A DNA stretch of 64,000 bases from Purpureocillium takamizusanense (taxonomy: Eukaryota > Ascomycota > Sordariomycetes > Hypocreales > Ophiocordycipitaceae). The position numbers and the translations under genes were made by a program. How positions within the stretch are numbered: the first letter of the stretch is position 1; each line of letters starts with the position of its first letter. The stretch lies in NCBI RefSeq assembly GCF_022605165.1, contig NC_063081.1, forward strand, positions 248,001 to 312,000. Direction: 5' to 3'. This document shows positions 11,650-23,623 of the stretch, piece by piece. The notes beneath the pieces were generated by a model, which was not told the DNA's origin, did not search any database, and saw only the letters and a program-made list of their open reading frames with translations.

Positions 11650-12793
11650 CTCCACATGGTGTCGTTTTACGGTAGCGGCGGGTTGATCTGCACACGTAGT
11701 CTCTCGCCGTCAATACCTTATCGCTGAACTACATGGTACGCTTGCGATCTGATGTTTCCGTCAGCGCCTCGTCTCGTTCAACGGGCAGGATCGAAGCAAG
11801 CGCGCGGGTTGCCCCGCGTGGCTGCGCGGGCTCGGCCGACAATGATCGGGCTTTTTGCGTCCCGAGAGCCCTGTTGCCTTGCAAGTGCGAGAGCTTCCCG
11901 GAGCCGACGGACAGGTTGAAGATCGAATGATTGAGACGATCCCCAACTGCCGACATCCAATAGGCAAGGAGCCGAATTTGACGTCTGCAAGGGTCCTGCA
12001 ACATTCTAGAAAGCCCCCTCCGTCGCCATCAATCAAGGGTTGGCGCGGGTGGCGCGCCACAGGGCCGATGTCGCCATTGCGGCTCAAACTTTGCCTGTGT
12101 TGGCTGCGGAGATGGTGTGATGCGATGGTGCAATCAAGGGGCTAGCGCACAACAGCCCAGCCCAAACCCTCTTGACCACGCATTGACGTCGATCTGGGGA
12201 ATGTCCAATTCCTCGATGCCCTCTCGCGCCTCCGGGCAAACCTAGGCAGTATCACGAGAGCCAGACGACTGAAACCTTGCCAATTCGGCAATTCGACGCA
12301 GTCCCGTGCAGTCGCCAGTGCATACTGTCGTGGGCTCGCTCCGTAGATGCCCCAGTGCCCGCCCGACTCCGTGGCTCGTCGTTGCTGATCTTGGATTGCG
12401 AAATCCGGGCCCCGGACTGCCTCATCGCTGCTAAAATTGCTCTGACTGGCCCGCTTCCACAAACGCGCCCCTCCCCAAGGATCCTGCCGTGCAGTCCAGC
12501 AATGTCGACCCTCAGCCGTGCGCTGCGCTGGGTATCGGGTGCCCGGGGAAACAGCTGTCGTGCCCGCATGGCGGTGTGCTGTCGCTTGCTGGATTCCCTC
12601 CATCCCGTTCCCTTGCTTCTGCCCTTTATTTGTCCCTGACTCGCGCCCGGGCTGCCCGTGCCTTTGTCGTAGTTTTTCCCTGGCCGAGCCAACTCGACGA
12701 ACGGTTTTTTTTCCTCCCAGAAACATCGCCGTTCTTCGTGTTGCAGCGTTGCCTCGCCGTCCGAGTCCCCGCGCACCAGTCCCCCCTGCCACC
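11650..12793. other. Intergenic region, no gene supported
   Basis: Contains the carrier's 3' flank and a long C/T-rich leader-like stretch before the next ATG (12794). A long minus-strand open frame at 12142-12951 overlaps the next gene and has no recognisable domain. Confidence 0.5.
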
Positions 12794-13500
12794 ATGGCAG
12801 CACAAGCCCAGACAGCGCTCCCCGTCGACGTGCCGGTCTTCTCCAGGGAGAAGGAGGCCATTTCCGCACTCCGCGATGACCTCCTACCACAAGATCGCCT
12901 CATCATCCAGTCGCCGTACTCGGATCCAGAGCATCTGCTGGATCTCGACACACTGGATCGCGAGAACGCCCTCCTCGCTCAGGCTCTGGCTCGCTTGCGG
13001 GCAACCCGTGACGACTATGCCACGGCGCCGTACACCGAATCCTTCAACTGGTCCGAAGTGATCGCCGAGCTGAAGCAGCTTGCCGAGGCGTCTGGCAAGG
13101 GCTTCAAGGAGACGTCTTTTTACATCGTCGCATTTCGCTCGCAGATCAAGCCGAGCACCGAGTACAGCCACCTCGGTGAGCTGGACAAGGCCGCCCATGC
13201 CGAGGCCGTAGCCAGCGGCGGCTTTCTCAAGTGAGCCTTCTGCGTCGATGCTTAAAGCCTGGCTCCATATGCTGATTATGGCGCAGGTACTGGTTCGGGT
13301 CGCCGGATTCCGAGTTGCGCAATCTCGCAACCTGCATTTGGAGGTCGCGCGAGGATGCGATGGAGGGCGGGAGGGGTCCCGCCCATCGAAAAGCCGCAGG
13401 TTCTACGCGGGCTTTGTATGCGTTCTGGAAGATCGACCAGCATCGCCTCGTCGTGCGAGACAATGTCGACAGCTGGGGAATCGTTCCTTGGAGTCAGTGA
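12794..13500 (+). CDS. UPF0643-like conserved fungal protein
   Basis: Two exons, 12794-13230 and 13287-13500, flank a 56-bp intron and give 216 residues. The start follows the context CCACCATGG. The protein has an acidic N-terminal half and a conserved-looking core FYIVAFRSQIKPST, then YSHLGELDKAAHAEA, and across the intron YWFGSPD. The end includes ALYAFWKIDQHRLVVRDNVD and a Trp-rich tail. This resembles the uncharacterised UPF0643 family known in fission yeast and filamentous fungi. No signal peptide, membrane segment or catalytic motif is visible. The function is unknown. The family name is from memory and should be confirmed by a profile search. Confidence 0.75.
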
Positions 13501-14133
13501 GGGCGCGCTCGAGCGTCTCAGTAGGGGCGAGCAGGCCAACTTCAGCGACAGCGACTCCGTGAATGCCGACGGAAGACACATGGCATCGCGGAAGCTCTTT
13601 CATGGAAAGTGCGCAAGGGGCGGTCTCATATTAGCGATAAATAGCGTTTTAGAAGGTGTAGAACCTTGATGGTATTGAAGAGACAGCATTGCTGCCACGC
13701 TATTTGTACTCTCGAGTGACCTCAGACGGATATGAAAACAAATTCACGCACTCGCGTGAGGCGTCAAGAAACTGATTTGCTTCTTGTGATACCTACGGTT
13801 TGTAGCCCTTGGGGGCGATTGGGAAGCTCGAAGGACAGTGAGTCAATCCGTGGCTGGTGTCGCACACTGCGGCGAGGGCGTCGGGCATCGATGGGGTTGA
13901 AAGGTCGAGGATCAGCCGGTGCTGGTTGAGCTCCAGGGGCGCCGCCTTCACCCCCACCAATTCTGCCGCGTCTCACCGCCTCCAACCCACAACGCCCACA
14001 AATCGGCACGCGAAAAGTTCGATATTCCATCAAACGAGACGGCCTCGCATTCTCACCGACCCCGAACCTTCGCGCCAGCTCCTCTCTGTGCGTCCACACC
14101 GGTCTCTAGAGCTTCTCGAACGAAACGGACAAT
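13501..14133. other. Intergenic region, no feature seen
   Basis: Separates two genes in the same direction. It ends in a C-rich leader before the eIF3h start codon. Confidence 0.5.
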
Positions 14134-15337
14134 ATGAGCGACTCTCTTAAGGATGCGCCTTTCCAGGCGGTGCAGGTCGAGGCTCTGGTGAGTCGGCAAT
14201 GCCCCACTTCGATATCCAAATGCCATCATGGGGGGTGCTGACGTTGGGATAGGTGATCATGAAGATTGCCAAGCACTGCTCCTCGGCTTTCCCTACGACC
14301 GCGACGGGTTCCATCGTCGGCATGGACCAGAACGGCCTCCTCGAGATCACCAACACGTTCCCTTTCCCCACAGTCGATGGCACCACCGCCGACAGCCACC
14401 AGAACGACGCCTCGCAGATCGCCGCGGCCGCTCCTCGGCAAAAGTCCAACGTCGCGTACCAAAACGAGATGATTCGGCACCTCAAGGAGGTCAACGTCGA
14501 TGCCAACAATGTTGGCTGGTACACGAGCGCCACGATGGGCAACTTTGTCAACATGAGCTTCATCGAGAACCAGTACCACTATCAAAAGGACAACAGCCGG
14601 ACTGTGGCCCTCGTCTACGACGCCAGCAAGAGCTCGCAAGGCAACCTCACCCTGCGAGCATTCCGCTTGACAACTACCTTCATGAACGCCTACAAGGAGG
14701 GCAAGTTTACGACGGAGAAGTAAGTCGGCGTGAACGCCGTTTAGGATACGATCTTGTTGCTGACCCATCGTCTAGCCTGCAAAAGACGAAGCTGTCCTTC
14801 CGCGACATCTTGGCCGAGCTGCCCATTACCGTCCACAACTCGCATCTCCTCACATCTTTCCTGCACCAGATGCCTACCCGCCCCTCTTCGGACGAGATCG
14901 AGCAGCCCAACTCGCTCGCCGACCTCAAGGATGCCGACTCCAGGGTGCCACTGTATCCTTCTGTCGACACCCTTGACCTCTCCATCGACCCGTTCCTGGA
15001 GAAGACGTGCGACCTCCTTCTCGAGAGCATCGAGTCCCACTATACCGACCTCAACAACTTCCAGTTCTATCAAAGACAACTCGGCCGTGAGCAGGCCAAG
15101 ATTACGCAGTGGCAGACGAAGCGCAAGGCCGAGAACGCTCAGCGCGCCGTTGCCAAGCAGCCACTCCTACCCGAGGACGAGTGGCAGCGACTGTTCAAGC
15201 TGCCCCAGGAGCCTAGCCGGCTGGAGGGCATGCTCAACGCGAAGCAGGTGGATCAATACAGCAAGCAGGTGGATGGTTTCACTGCCAACGTTAGCGCCAA
15301 GATGTTCGCCGTGAGGGAGAACCTGCTGCCCCAGTAA
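14134..15337 (+). CDS. Eukaryotic translation initiation factor 3 subunit H
   Basis: Three exons, 14134-14187, 14253-14719 and 14776-15337, give 360 residues. Residues 10-155 form an MPN domain: [15 protein letters not shown], then [20 protein letters not shown], and [14 protein letters not shown]. The His-x-His...Asp metal ligands of active JAMM proteases are absent, as expected for eIF3h, a structural MPN subunit of the translation initiation complex. The C-terminal half is helical and charged ([17 protein letters not shown]). Length agrees with fungal eIF3h. eIF3h belongs to the set present in filamentous fungi but missing from Saccharomyces. Expected in the cytoplasm. Introns are short and all joins keep frame. 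Confidence 0.93.
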
Positions 15338-16247
15338 AACGGTCTGCCGTCAGGGGGCAGAGTCAGGGATCAAGGCACCAATTGGCAGGTTGCATTGACG
15401 GCGTTCCGGATGGAGGGATTGAATGAGTGCTTGTCTAGATTTAGCGACAAGAGTTGTGCTTGAATGCACTCGTGTGAATACCCAACGCGGGGCCATGGCG
15501 CGCCACCACCTGCCTGTGAAGACATTGCTACGACTACACACGATGCTGAATGGCGTAGTGTCCATGGGGAGGAGCTACAAAGTACCGTCTCCCTGCCTAC
15601 CGGGGCCTTTGGGCTGGTGCGAGCCGTTTCGGCTACGAGGCTGCAGCGCCTGATGCACGAACCCATCGACGATTGCATTTCCGAGTCACGAGAATACTGG
15701 TAGAAATCCGCCACAAAATCAATCAGCCAGCTCAAGCATCGCCAACCAGAGCAAGTGCTGCCTGCTTACGACAGCCGCCGACGATGCTGGCGTTGAAGGG
15801 CTCATGGGCTGACATAATATCTCCCGCTCACGGATGGTGGGCTGGTGCGAGTGCCAGGCACGCTGTGGATACGGCCACATTGCGCCAAGTCATGGCCTGC
15901 CGGCGGCGGTGGTCAGAGGCTCTGTTACTCCGAAACCGATCGCCCGAGCCGCCAGGACGGCGTTATCGTTACCACAGCCACGCGCGCAGTTGCTGAGGGG
16001 TATACTGTACAGAACTTTCGGCGCTCGCTCTGGGCGCGCTCCTGCCCCGCCCGCAAGCAAATTTTGCCCCTCAATCTTCACCGCCCAATCCCACCTCGAC
16101 AATCTGCCATCCCCCTCCTCCTCTCCGCCCCCCCTCGCCGTGAAAGTACTTGAACCCTTCCGTCTTCCTCTCCTCAAACACCTCAATTGTCTCGCCCTCA
16201 TCCAAACTCCCATCCACCGCCCTCTCCCCCGTCACAACACAGCCACC
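15338..16247. other. Intergenic region with pyrimidine-rich leader of the SAH hydrolase gene
   Basis: Nothing gene-like. From about 16060 to 16240 the plus strand is strongly C/T-rich, ending CAGCCACCATG. This is typical of highly expressed fungal genes. Confidence 0.5.
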
Positions 16248-17656
16248 ATGTCTGCCCCCGCCCAGAAATTCAAGGTCGCCGACCTGTCCCTCGCCGCCTT
16301 TGGCCGCAAGGAGATTGAGCTGGCCGAGAATGAGATGCCCGGTCTCATGTCCACACGCGAGAAGTATGCCGCCGACCAGCCCCTCAAGGGTGCCCGCATT
16401 GCCGGCTGCCTGCACATGACCATCCAGACGGCCGTCCTCATCGAGACCCTGACTGCTCTCGGCGCCGAGGTCACCTGGACGAGCTGCAACATCTTCTCCA
16501 CCCAGGACCACGCCGCTGCCGCCATTGCTGCCGCTGGTGTCCCTGTCTTCGCCTGGAAGGGCGAGACCGAGGAGGAGTACAACTGGTGCCTCGAGCAGCA
16601 GCTCCTTGCCTTCAAGGATGGCAACAAGCTGAACCTGATCCTCGACGACGGCGGTGACCTGACCCAGCTCGTCCACTCCAAGTACCCCGAGATGCTCAAG
16701 GGCTGCTACGGTGTCTCGGAGGAGACCACCACTGGCGTTCACCACCTGTACCGCATGCTCAAGGACAACAAGCTCCTCGTCCCCGCCATCAACGTCAACG
16801 ACTCCGTCACCAAGTCCAAGTTTGACAACCTGTACGGCTGCCGCGAGTCCCTTGTTGACGGTATCAAGCGTGCTACCGACGTCATGATTGCTGGCAAGGT
16901 CGCTGTCGTCGCCGGCTTCGGTGACGTCGGCAAGGGCTGCGCCATGGCTCTGCACGGCATGGGCGCCCGCGTCCTGGTCACCGAGATTGACCCCATCAAC
17001 GCTCTCCAGGCCGCCATGGCCGGCTACCAGGTCACCACCATGGAGAAGGCTGCCAGCATCGGCCAGATCTTCGTCACCACCACTGGCTGCCGTGACATCC
17101 TGACTGGCGTTCACTTCGAGGCCATGCCCAACGACGCTATCGTTTGCAGTGAGTACCACCCCTACCACCATGTTTTGAGTCCGCAAGGTAATCTGACAGT
17201 GGCATAGACATTGGTCACTTCGACATTGAGATCGATGTTGCCTGGCTCAAGAAGAACGCCAAGTCGGTCCAGAACATCAAGCCTCAGGTCGACCGCTTCC
17301 TGATGCCCTCTGGCCGCCACATCATCCTCCTCGCCGAAGGCCGCCTCGTCAACCTGGGCTGCGCCACCGGCCACTCCTCCTTCGTCATGTCCTGCTCTTT
17401 CACCAACCAGGTGCTTGCCCAGATCATGCTGTACAAGGCCAACGATGAGGCTTTCGGCAAGAAGTACGTCGAGTTTGCCAAGACGGAGAAGCTCGAGGTC
17501 GGCGTCTACGTCCTGCCCAAGATCCTGGACGAGGAGGTTGCCCGTCTCCACCTGAACCACGTTCAGGCCGAGCTCAGCAGCCTGTCCAAGGTCCAGGCCG
17601 AGTACCTCGGCCTCACCGTTGAGGGCCCCTTCAAGAGCGACATCTACCGCTACTAA
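16248..17656 (+). CDS. S-adenosylhomocysteinase
   Basis: Two exons, 16248-17148 and 17208-17656, give 449 residues, the usual eukaryotic length. The enzyme reversibly splits S-adenosylhomocysteine into adenosine and homocysteine in the cytosol, relieving inhibition of methyltransferases. Visible motifs are CLHMTIQTA with substrate-site His56, the ILDDGGDLT segment, [11 protein letters not shown] with the catalytic Lys189 and Asp193, the NAD-binding GFGDVGKG (223-230), and [16 protein letters not shown]. The C-terminal tail ends SDIYRY, matching the tetramer-exchange tail with its final Tyr. Codon use is strongly C-ending, as in highly expressed genes. A minus-strand open frame of 371 codons opposite exon 1 is a shadow of that bias. 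Confidence 0.97.
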
Positions 17657-18125
17657 ATTTCCTCTCTGTACTACATACCCAAGAGTCCTTCAACTGGACT
17701 CGTACGTGTAACGACTTTCTGCCGGTGTCCCGGACCCGGTAATGGGCAAACTTGTGGATTCAACAGCATGAAAATTGCATGGCATCGGGGCTGGGAGACT
17801 AAAAGACATGTGCCGTTCTGATTTCTTGTTTTTGCTTTTGTTTGCGTTAAATGAATGGGCATCTCGCTGGGTGGACGAAGGCGGAACACATCTGCTTTTT
17901 CAACAAAACGGCGTTGGCTTTGACAAGACATGATTCCCCCACTGGCGAGATACAAAAGACACATGATGGATGGGCAAGATGAGGCGGAGCTTGATGGAAT
18001 CGCACCGCGACGGCCCGTCAACCGCGGCCATGGATAGATGGATGACTAGGTCTACCTGAATAGACACTTCTCGCTTGAGACTATCTGCGCCAATACTGGT
18101 TTGAGATGCGTATGTCGATGGAACC
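17657..18125. other. Convergent 3' intergenic region
   Basis: Separates the 3' ends of the SAH hydrolase gene (plus) and the 2-hydroxyacid dehydrogenase gene (minus). No further feature. Confidence 0.5.
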
Positions 18126-19676
18126 TTATAAATTGGCCTGTCCACTCTCTTCGCACTGCATGGCCTTTTGCTCCGGGACGATGCTCTTGAGCTTTCCTTT
18201 GGTGACGGCCATGCGTACGTTGTCAATGGCCCACTCCTCCATCTTGGTTTCTGTCTCGAGGGTCCATGTGCCTACGTGTGGCAAAAGCAGAACATTTGGG
18301 TTCGCGAGCAGCCCCGGGTGGATATGAGGTTCGTTCTCGTAGACGTCGAGTCCCACGCTAGCGACTCTTCCGGAATTCAGAGCCTCGACAAGGGCGGCCT
18401 CGTCCATGACGGCGCCACGGGCTGTGTTTACAATGACGATGCCGGGCTTCATGATGGCAAACTGGGGTGTAGATATGATGTGACGGGTGCTCGGCTGACG
18501 ACGGGTATTAGTAGTCTTGATGAGACAGACGGGCTTGCATGACCACGCACGACACCGACACCGGGAGGACAGCACGACCTCGAGCTAGGATGGACAGACT
18601 CACGTTCAGGGGCAGGTTCAGGCTGAGGACGTCGCTCTCCCTCAACAGCGTCTCAAAGTCGACGTACTCGGCGGTGGCGGCATCGTCTCCTGCTCGTCCT
18701 CCTCCTCCGCCACCACCACCACCGCCACCGCCACCGCTCAGGGGCGACCGATTATGGTAGCGGATGCGCATGCCCAAAGCGCGGGCCTTTGCGGCGAGGT
18801 TGCGGCCGATGCCGCCCATGCCGAGGATGCCGAGGACCTTGCCGCGGGGGTCGCGGCCGAGGGGGAGGGGCCGGCCGTCGGGTCCGGTGCGCCGGGCGCC
18901 GCGGGCGCGCAGGGAGGCGACGGCAGCGGGGAAGCCGCGCAGGGCGCCGAGGAGCAGCCAGATGGCGGTGTCGGCGGTGGCGTCGTCGACGGCGGTGGGG
19001 GTGTTGGAGACGCGGACGTTGTGTCGGGTGCATGCGGTGATGTCGATTTGGTCGTATCCGGCGCCTGGGGGAGATGGTGATGAGAGCTACATTACATGTG
19101 CATGGGAGGGGAGGAAGAGGAAGAGAAGAGGTCGGTTGTCTACTATCTAATGCGTGGCCGTGTAAAGGCGAGCCGGGAGGGAGGGAAGGAAAGGAAGCAG
19201 AGAAAGGTAGGTAGGTAGTGCCCACTCACCGTTATGGCAGAGGAAGCGAAACGACGAGGGCAGGGCGTCGAGCAGCGCGCCGTCGATGCGGCCCGTCACT
19301 CGGGCGGACGCAAAGGTGCGGTAGGCGGCGACGACGCCGTCGAGGGAGCCCGACTGGCATTCCGCGATGAAGTCGGCGCGGTTGCGGGCCCGGGGCCGCA
19401 GGACGTGCGCGATGTCGGCGAGGGATGCCCAGGCTTCGTGGGCACTGGAGGACGTCAATGTACCGAGGTCAGGTCAGGATGGAGGGTAGGGTGTGTGTGT
19501 GTGTGTGTGTGTACGTTGAAAGCGACTGCGTGCCTGCCCTCTGGCAACAAGACGCTTCGAGTCGATTGGTGGTGATGGTGGTGGTGGCAGGAGGAAGAGT
19601 GAGTGAGTGTGTGAGTGTTCCCGTTTACGTACTGTTCAATCTCGCCCAAGAGCAGCACCTTGGGCTTGTCTGCCAT
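18126..19676 (-). CDS. D-isomer-specific 2-hydroxyacid dehydrogenase (glyoxylate-reductase type)
   Basis: Four exons on the minus strand (19676-19633, 19444-19230, 19064-18604, 18494-18126) give 362 residues. The NAD(P)-binding loop is GILGMGGIG (Gly168, Gly170, Gly173). The catalytic triad is visible as Arg266 in VNTARGAV, Glu295 in YENEPHIHP and His313 in LLPHVGT. NGAGYDQID and TADTAIWLLLGALRG are typical of the family. The best fit is a cytosolic NAD(P)H-dependent glyoxylate/hydroxypyruvate reductase; the exact substrate cannot be read from the sequence. Odd points are a run of 13 glycines (197-209) inserted after the NAD-binding motif and a first intron of 188 bp carrying a (GT)n microsatellite. 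No organelle signal is seen. Confidence 0.88.
19491..19512. repeat. (GT)n microsatellite in intron 1 of the dehydrogenase gene
   Basis: Eleven GT units on the plus strand within the intron at 19445-19632. Confidence 0.9.
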
Positions 19677-20351
19677 GGTCAATGGTGGTTGTTGCTGTTG
19701 TTGTTGAAACTGAAGCGATGCGTGGGTTGTCGGGACTCGGGACCACCGTGGCGGGTTCAATGAGTAGGTAGGTATGGCGGGGCGGGGTCAGTTGGAGTGA
19801 AGCAAATCACGATGGGATGAGTCCAAGGTAAAGTCGTGGACCTTGTGCGAAGCGATTGCCCAACGTTGACGCGGATTCAATTGTGTCTGGAAAGCTTCAT
19901 ATTAGAAGTCAAGAAGGGGTCCTGGTCACTGGTGGCCCATTGGCGGGGCTAAAGCCTGTTCGTTTGTTGTCGCTGTGTCACGTATACATAAATGGTTGAG
20001 AGGGCGCAACTTTACGTGCTAGGCATGGCATAGTATCCGCCATACACGTATTAAGGCTTGGCCTCCACTACGAGTGGGTGTCTGCAGCAACATTGACAGG
20101 CTCAACTGCCCTGCCGCTTTTCCGCTCCGACAAGTACAAATTGGTATATTTGAAAGGGAAGTCTTACAAGTCCATTTCATGGCCTGGGACTCTAATGCTG
20201 TCTAAAACGGCGCGCCATGCCCCTTTTAATCTCTCAGTTGCCTGTCTGTCTGCTGGTAAACTCGTGTGCGATATCCAGTATCACGACCATGCATTGATGT
20301 CTGAGCGCCGCCATCGGATGGTGGAGGAGGAGAATATGCGGCGGCGAGTTT
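19677..20351. other. Intergenic region, no feature seen
   Basis: Promoter side of the 2-hydroxyacid dehydrogenase gene and 3' flank of the carbonic anhydrase gene, both on the minus strand. Confidence 0.5.
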
Positions 20352-21559
20352 TCACGCCCATGGGTACGGAATCGGGATCCTGGGGACGGTCCCAACGCGC
20401 AGGCGCTTCTGCGTACGCTTCCTTACGCCGACATTGTTCTGCAGGAACCGCGCGTTGAAGCCAATGACGGACCGGGCCATCTTGAAGGTGCCGGGCTTGA
20501 TGGCCAGCTTCTGCGTCGACACGAGCCACCGCACGCCCTCGGTGCATGGAGGCGTGGTGAGCGAGCCCTCGTACCTGCGTGCGCACAGAGCAAAAGCACA
20601 ATGACATCAGCTCCTTTCTCCAACAATCTCTAACAACAACAAAAAAAGAGAGATCGTCTTTTCGCATCAGGGAGAGATTCAGGGATGAGGCTTACGTCTG
20701 GAACGAGCCCGCGGAGAGGACCTCGACCAGCTCGCTCATCTTGAGCGCGCCGGTCTCGGTCTTTGTCCCCGGCCGGGCAATCTTGTCGACGGACCCGAGG
20801 ACCTCGTCCAGGAGCGCTGTATTCTTCGTGGTGGAAGCGTTGCCTGCCGTGGTGTCTTCGTCGACATCGTCATCGTCGTTGTCGTTATCGTCGTCGTTAA
20901 TGTCAATGAAGTTGGCAATCACGGCAATCTGCCCGGCGGCGGGACCCTGCCACACCATGTGCATCTCCATGGCCATGCTGGTGCCGTTGTCGAGGTGCTC
21001 GCTGGGCAGGTGGAAGTGGAACTGCTGCAGCGTATACGGCACATGCTCAAATGTCATGTTGCCGCCACCGCCCGCGGCGACGACGACCTCGACGGTGGTG
21101 CCGAGGTTCTCAAAGTCCGTGCCCCCCGCCGCCCTGTCGGGGATGCTGAGGGACAGGTTGCGGCCGCGGATCACGGCAAAGGACCCCGGCGACATGTCAA
21201 TGGGGGATTGCTTCGAGCCATGAGCGCAGAGGGCGTTTTTGGTAGGGTCCAAGTTGACCCAGCTCGCGGGACCCTGCAGTGGTGGTGTTTGTTAGTATAG
21301 TTGTAAGTTTGGCCTGAGTGAAGGCGGCGGCGGGTGGTGGTAAAGCAAGGTGGACCGGGAAGTCATGGGTGAAGTATTAGACTCGGACGGTGCGTTTGTT
21401 AGTTAATACCTTTTCCCCTGAGTATCCGAATGTGTTTACTTTGACCGCGCCGCCCTCTGGCCTGGGCTCCAGGATGGTGCCATATGCGCACGACGCACTT
21501 ACCTGGCCGGTCAAGCACAGAAACACCAGACCTGCTGTTGCTACTGCTCGGAAATACAT
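20352..21559 (-). CDS. Secreted alpha-type carbonic anhydrase
   Basis: Three exons on the minus strand (21559-21410, 21273-20696, 20574-20352) give 316 residues. Residues 1-22 are a signal peptide (MYFRAVATAGLVFLCLTG...). The mature part is an alpha-carbonic anhydrase, a zinc enzyme that hydrates CO2. FGYSGEKGPASWVNL and KQSPIDMSP are followed by FHFHLPSEH with zinc ligands His136 and His138, and by MEMHMVWQG with His155. The substrate-pocket motif SLTTPPCTEGVRW spans exon 3, and Cys56 can pair with the late Cys. An acidic insertion, almost only D and N, follows IANFIDI near residues 174-186. The tail after NARFLQNN is longer than usual and basic. Expected outside the cell, in pH or CO2 handling. 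Confidence 0.92.
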
Positions 21560-23623
21560 TTCACAACAAGAAGAAAGAGAGGGGAGAAGAGAGTGGTGTG
21601 GGAGCCTCGGATCAGGCTCAAACTTGGAGCAGAGTTTCGACTTGCGTGAGGACAGCGATGAGCGGGCACCAACACCACAACGGGAGGCCTGGAAACAAAA
21701 GAACATAGGCGAGTGAACCGAGTGAGGGAAGAGTAGAGAAACAAGGGATTTCTACTAATGACACCCTGACATGCTGCCTTGCCAACAGAGGACGCGCCGT
21801 TGAGCATATAAGCTCGCGTGCCACACGAACAAGACAGCGGCCTACAGAATGCATATGCAAGGAGCCCATGGATATTCTACTGCCTGCCTCGAATTATTGC
21901 GAGTGGGGGCGGACAAGTTGGTCGTCGGTGATGGACTGGATCTTTCTTCCTCGTGTGTCACTCATCAGAGCGTTGCCTCGCGTTCTCCATATGGGGAGGA
22001 GGAGCGCCAGCGCTGTGCGTCTCGGGAGGCGTGTCGCCGGGCGATGGAGGAGTTGAGGCATAGCCCACACTCGAGGGGGGTTCATGCCCCGTTTTGCCGG
22101 CCCGCCACCGCTGGAAAGTCGTCGAAGCGATAGTATGCATATGAGATGAAGGAGCATGGCGTTACGTTTCACGCTGCTGTGAGATTGAGGTTAAAATGAT
22201 GTTTGCCGCCACGCGAGCGGGGAGGGAAAGCGGCCCCCCCTTCCGCGGTTGTAGGAGGAGGAGGAGGAGGACAGAGGAGGAGGACGGAGGCTCCGCAGCC
22301 CAAAGAAGGCCATGTCAACGGCCACAGATAGGAGGTCCCCAGTTCCTTGCGCTGGGCATGCGGCTTAAGCGAGGTATCGCAGCCAGACGTTCTCGTCGGG
22401 AAAACACACCCCGCGTACGAGGTATCATGTGGCGGCTTCGTGCAAACCATGCTCTAGGCTCGACACGGAAAGAGGCTGGAAGGCATGTACTAGATCCCAG
22501 CGGCTGGACGGCAACTGCGCACAACAGCGGGAGAAAAGAACCAGAGGCCTAAGCGTACGGTAGCAGTCACCTGGCAATATTGACGTTCCCTGTTGCGGTG
22601 TCCTTAGAGTCCAGCCGGCCTTCCGCTGTCTGTGGTTTCAAGACCTCATCCAGTGAAGCCTGCGTACAAGCCTTCCCCGCGTTGACGTGATCGGATGAGA
22701 CTATCGTGGGTCGTTGGCGTCCTGCATCTTTTCAAGAATCACAACAGCTCTCCATCTCTGGTCTGGGCCAGGCAGACGCCACGGCCGTCAACTCCCTCCG
22801 AGCGGTCCCTTTTTCTCGGCGCGGGGGCGTGGCGGTCTGATGTTTCTGCCACAATAAACAAGTACTGCTGTGCGAAAGTTCAGTAGATGTTGTAGTAAGT
22901 ACAGTGCAGTGTGCAGACCCAACATCCGGAGTTGACTGGCGTCTCTCGTACTATCGTGGCCAACGGGGCAGGATCCATCAGAGGATCGGGTCTTTGCAGG
23001 AGCTTCTTGGCCGGCGGCCCCTTTGGCTCGAGCGCGCGTGCATGTTCAGGACGCTGCCGAATTTCACCGTCTTGGCGGCTTGCGCTCCTGCATGCATGGT
23101 GTTGTACGAAGTAGGTCTTGACGCGTACAGGTAAGTAAATGGTGTGGTCTTTCCCGCCTAGCCCCGCCCTGTGTCTTGCCGGTGTGCTACTTCTTGCCTG
23201 CGTTGGCGCCAGGGACATTGACATTGACTTGTTACCATTGACCGAGTCTCAAGCGGCCTGACTACCGAATAGTACTGTCTTAATAGGCAAAGGATAGATG
23301 ATAGGATCAAATACTCGGCGAATGTGCTCCCACCACCAAACTAAGTTACTTGGTGCACAAGCATAGAGCAGAGCAATGCTATCAGAGGAGCAATGAGCAT
23401 GCCCAAGTCCGTTCGAGGCTGGTCGACGTCCTCGTCTCCTCCTCGAAGCATCTGCGCACAGCGAATTTCTGAACGCGGCAAGTCTTTGTATATTAATATC
23501 AATGCAAGCTACGCGGGTATCGCAAGTCCAGCCCTGCTGCCTGTCAACACATACCACCGCTATAATCATAGAGCGCCGTCTACTCTGCATCGCAAACTCC
23601 GCCCGTCGCCGCCACCGCCGCCG
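21560..23623. other. Two-kilobase intergenic region, no gene supported
   Basis: Upstream of the carbonic anhydrase gene and downstream of the DUF1640 gene. Open frames near 22196-22552 (plus) and 22880-23224 (minus) lack domains, and no splice arrangement gave a convincing product. Confidence 0.45.

Noticed and set aside
12142..12951. Minus-strand open frame of 269 codons
   Set aside because: No domain; it overlaps the 5' part of the UPF0643-like gene on the other strand and has biased composition.
16071..17186. Minus-strand open frame of 371 codons opposite S-adenosylhomocysteinase
   Set aside because: Antisense shadow of a gene with strong C-ending codons.
22880..23224. Minus-strand frame with a natural-looking segment (GPPAKKLLQRPDPLMDPAPL)
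   Set aside because: No family recognised, no supporting exon on either side, and stops close upstream in alternative joins.
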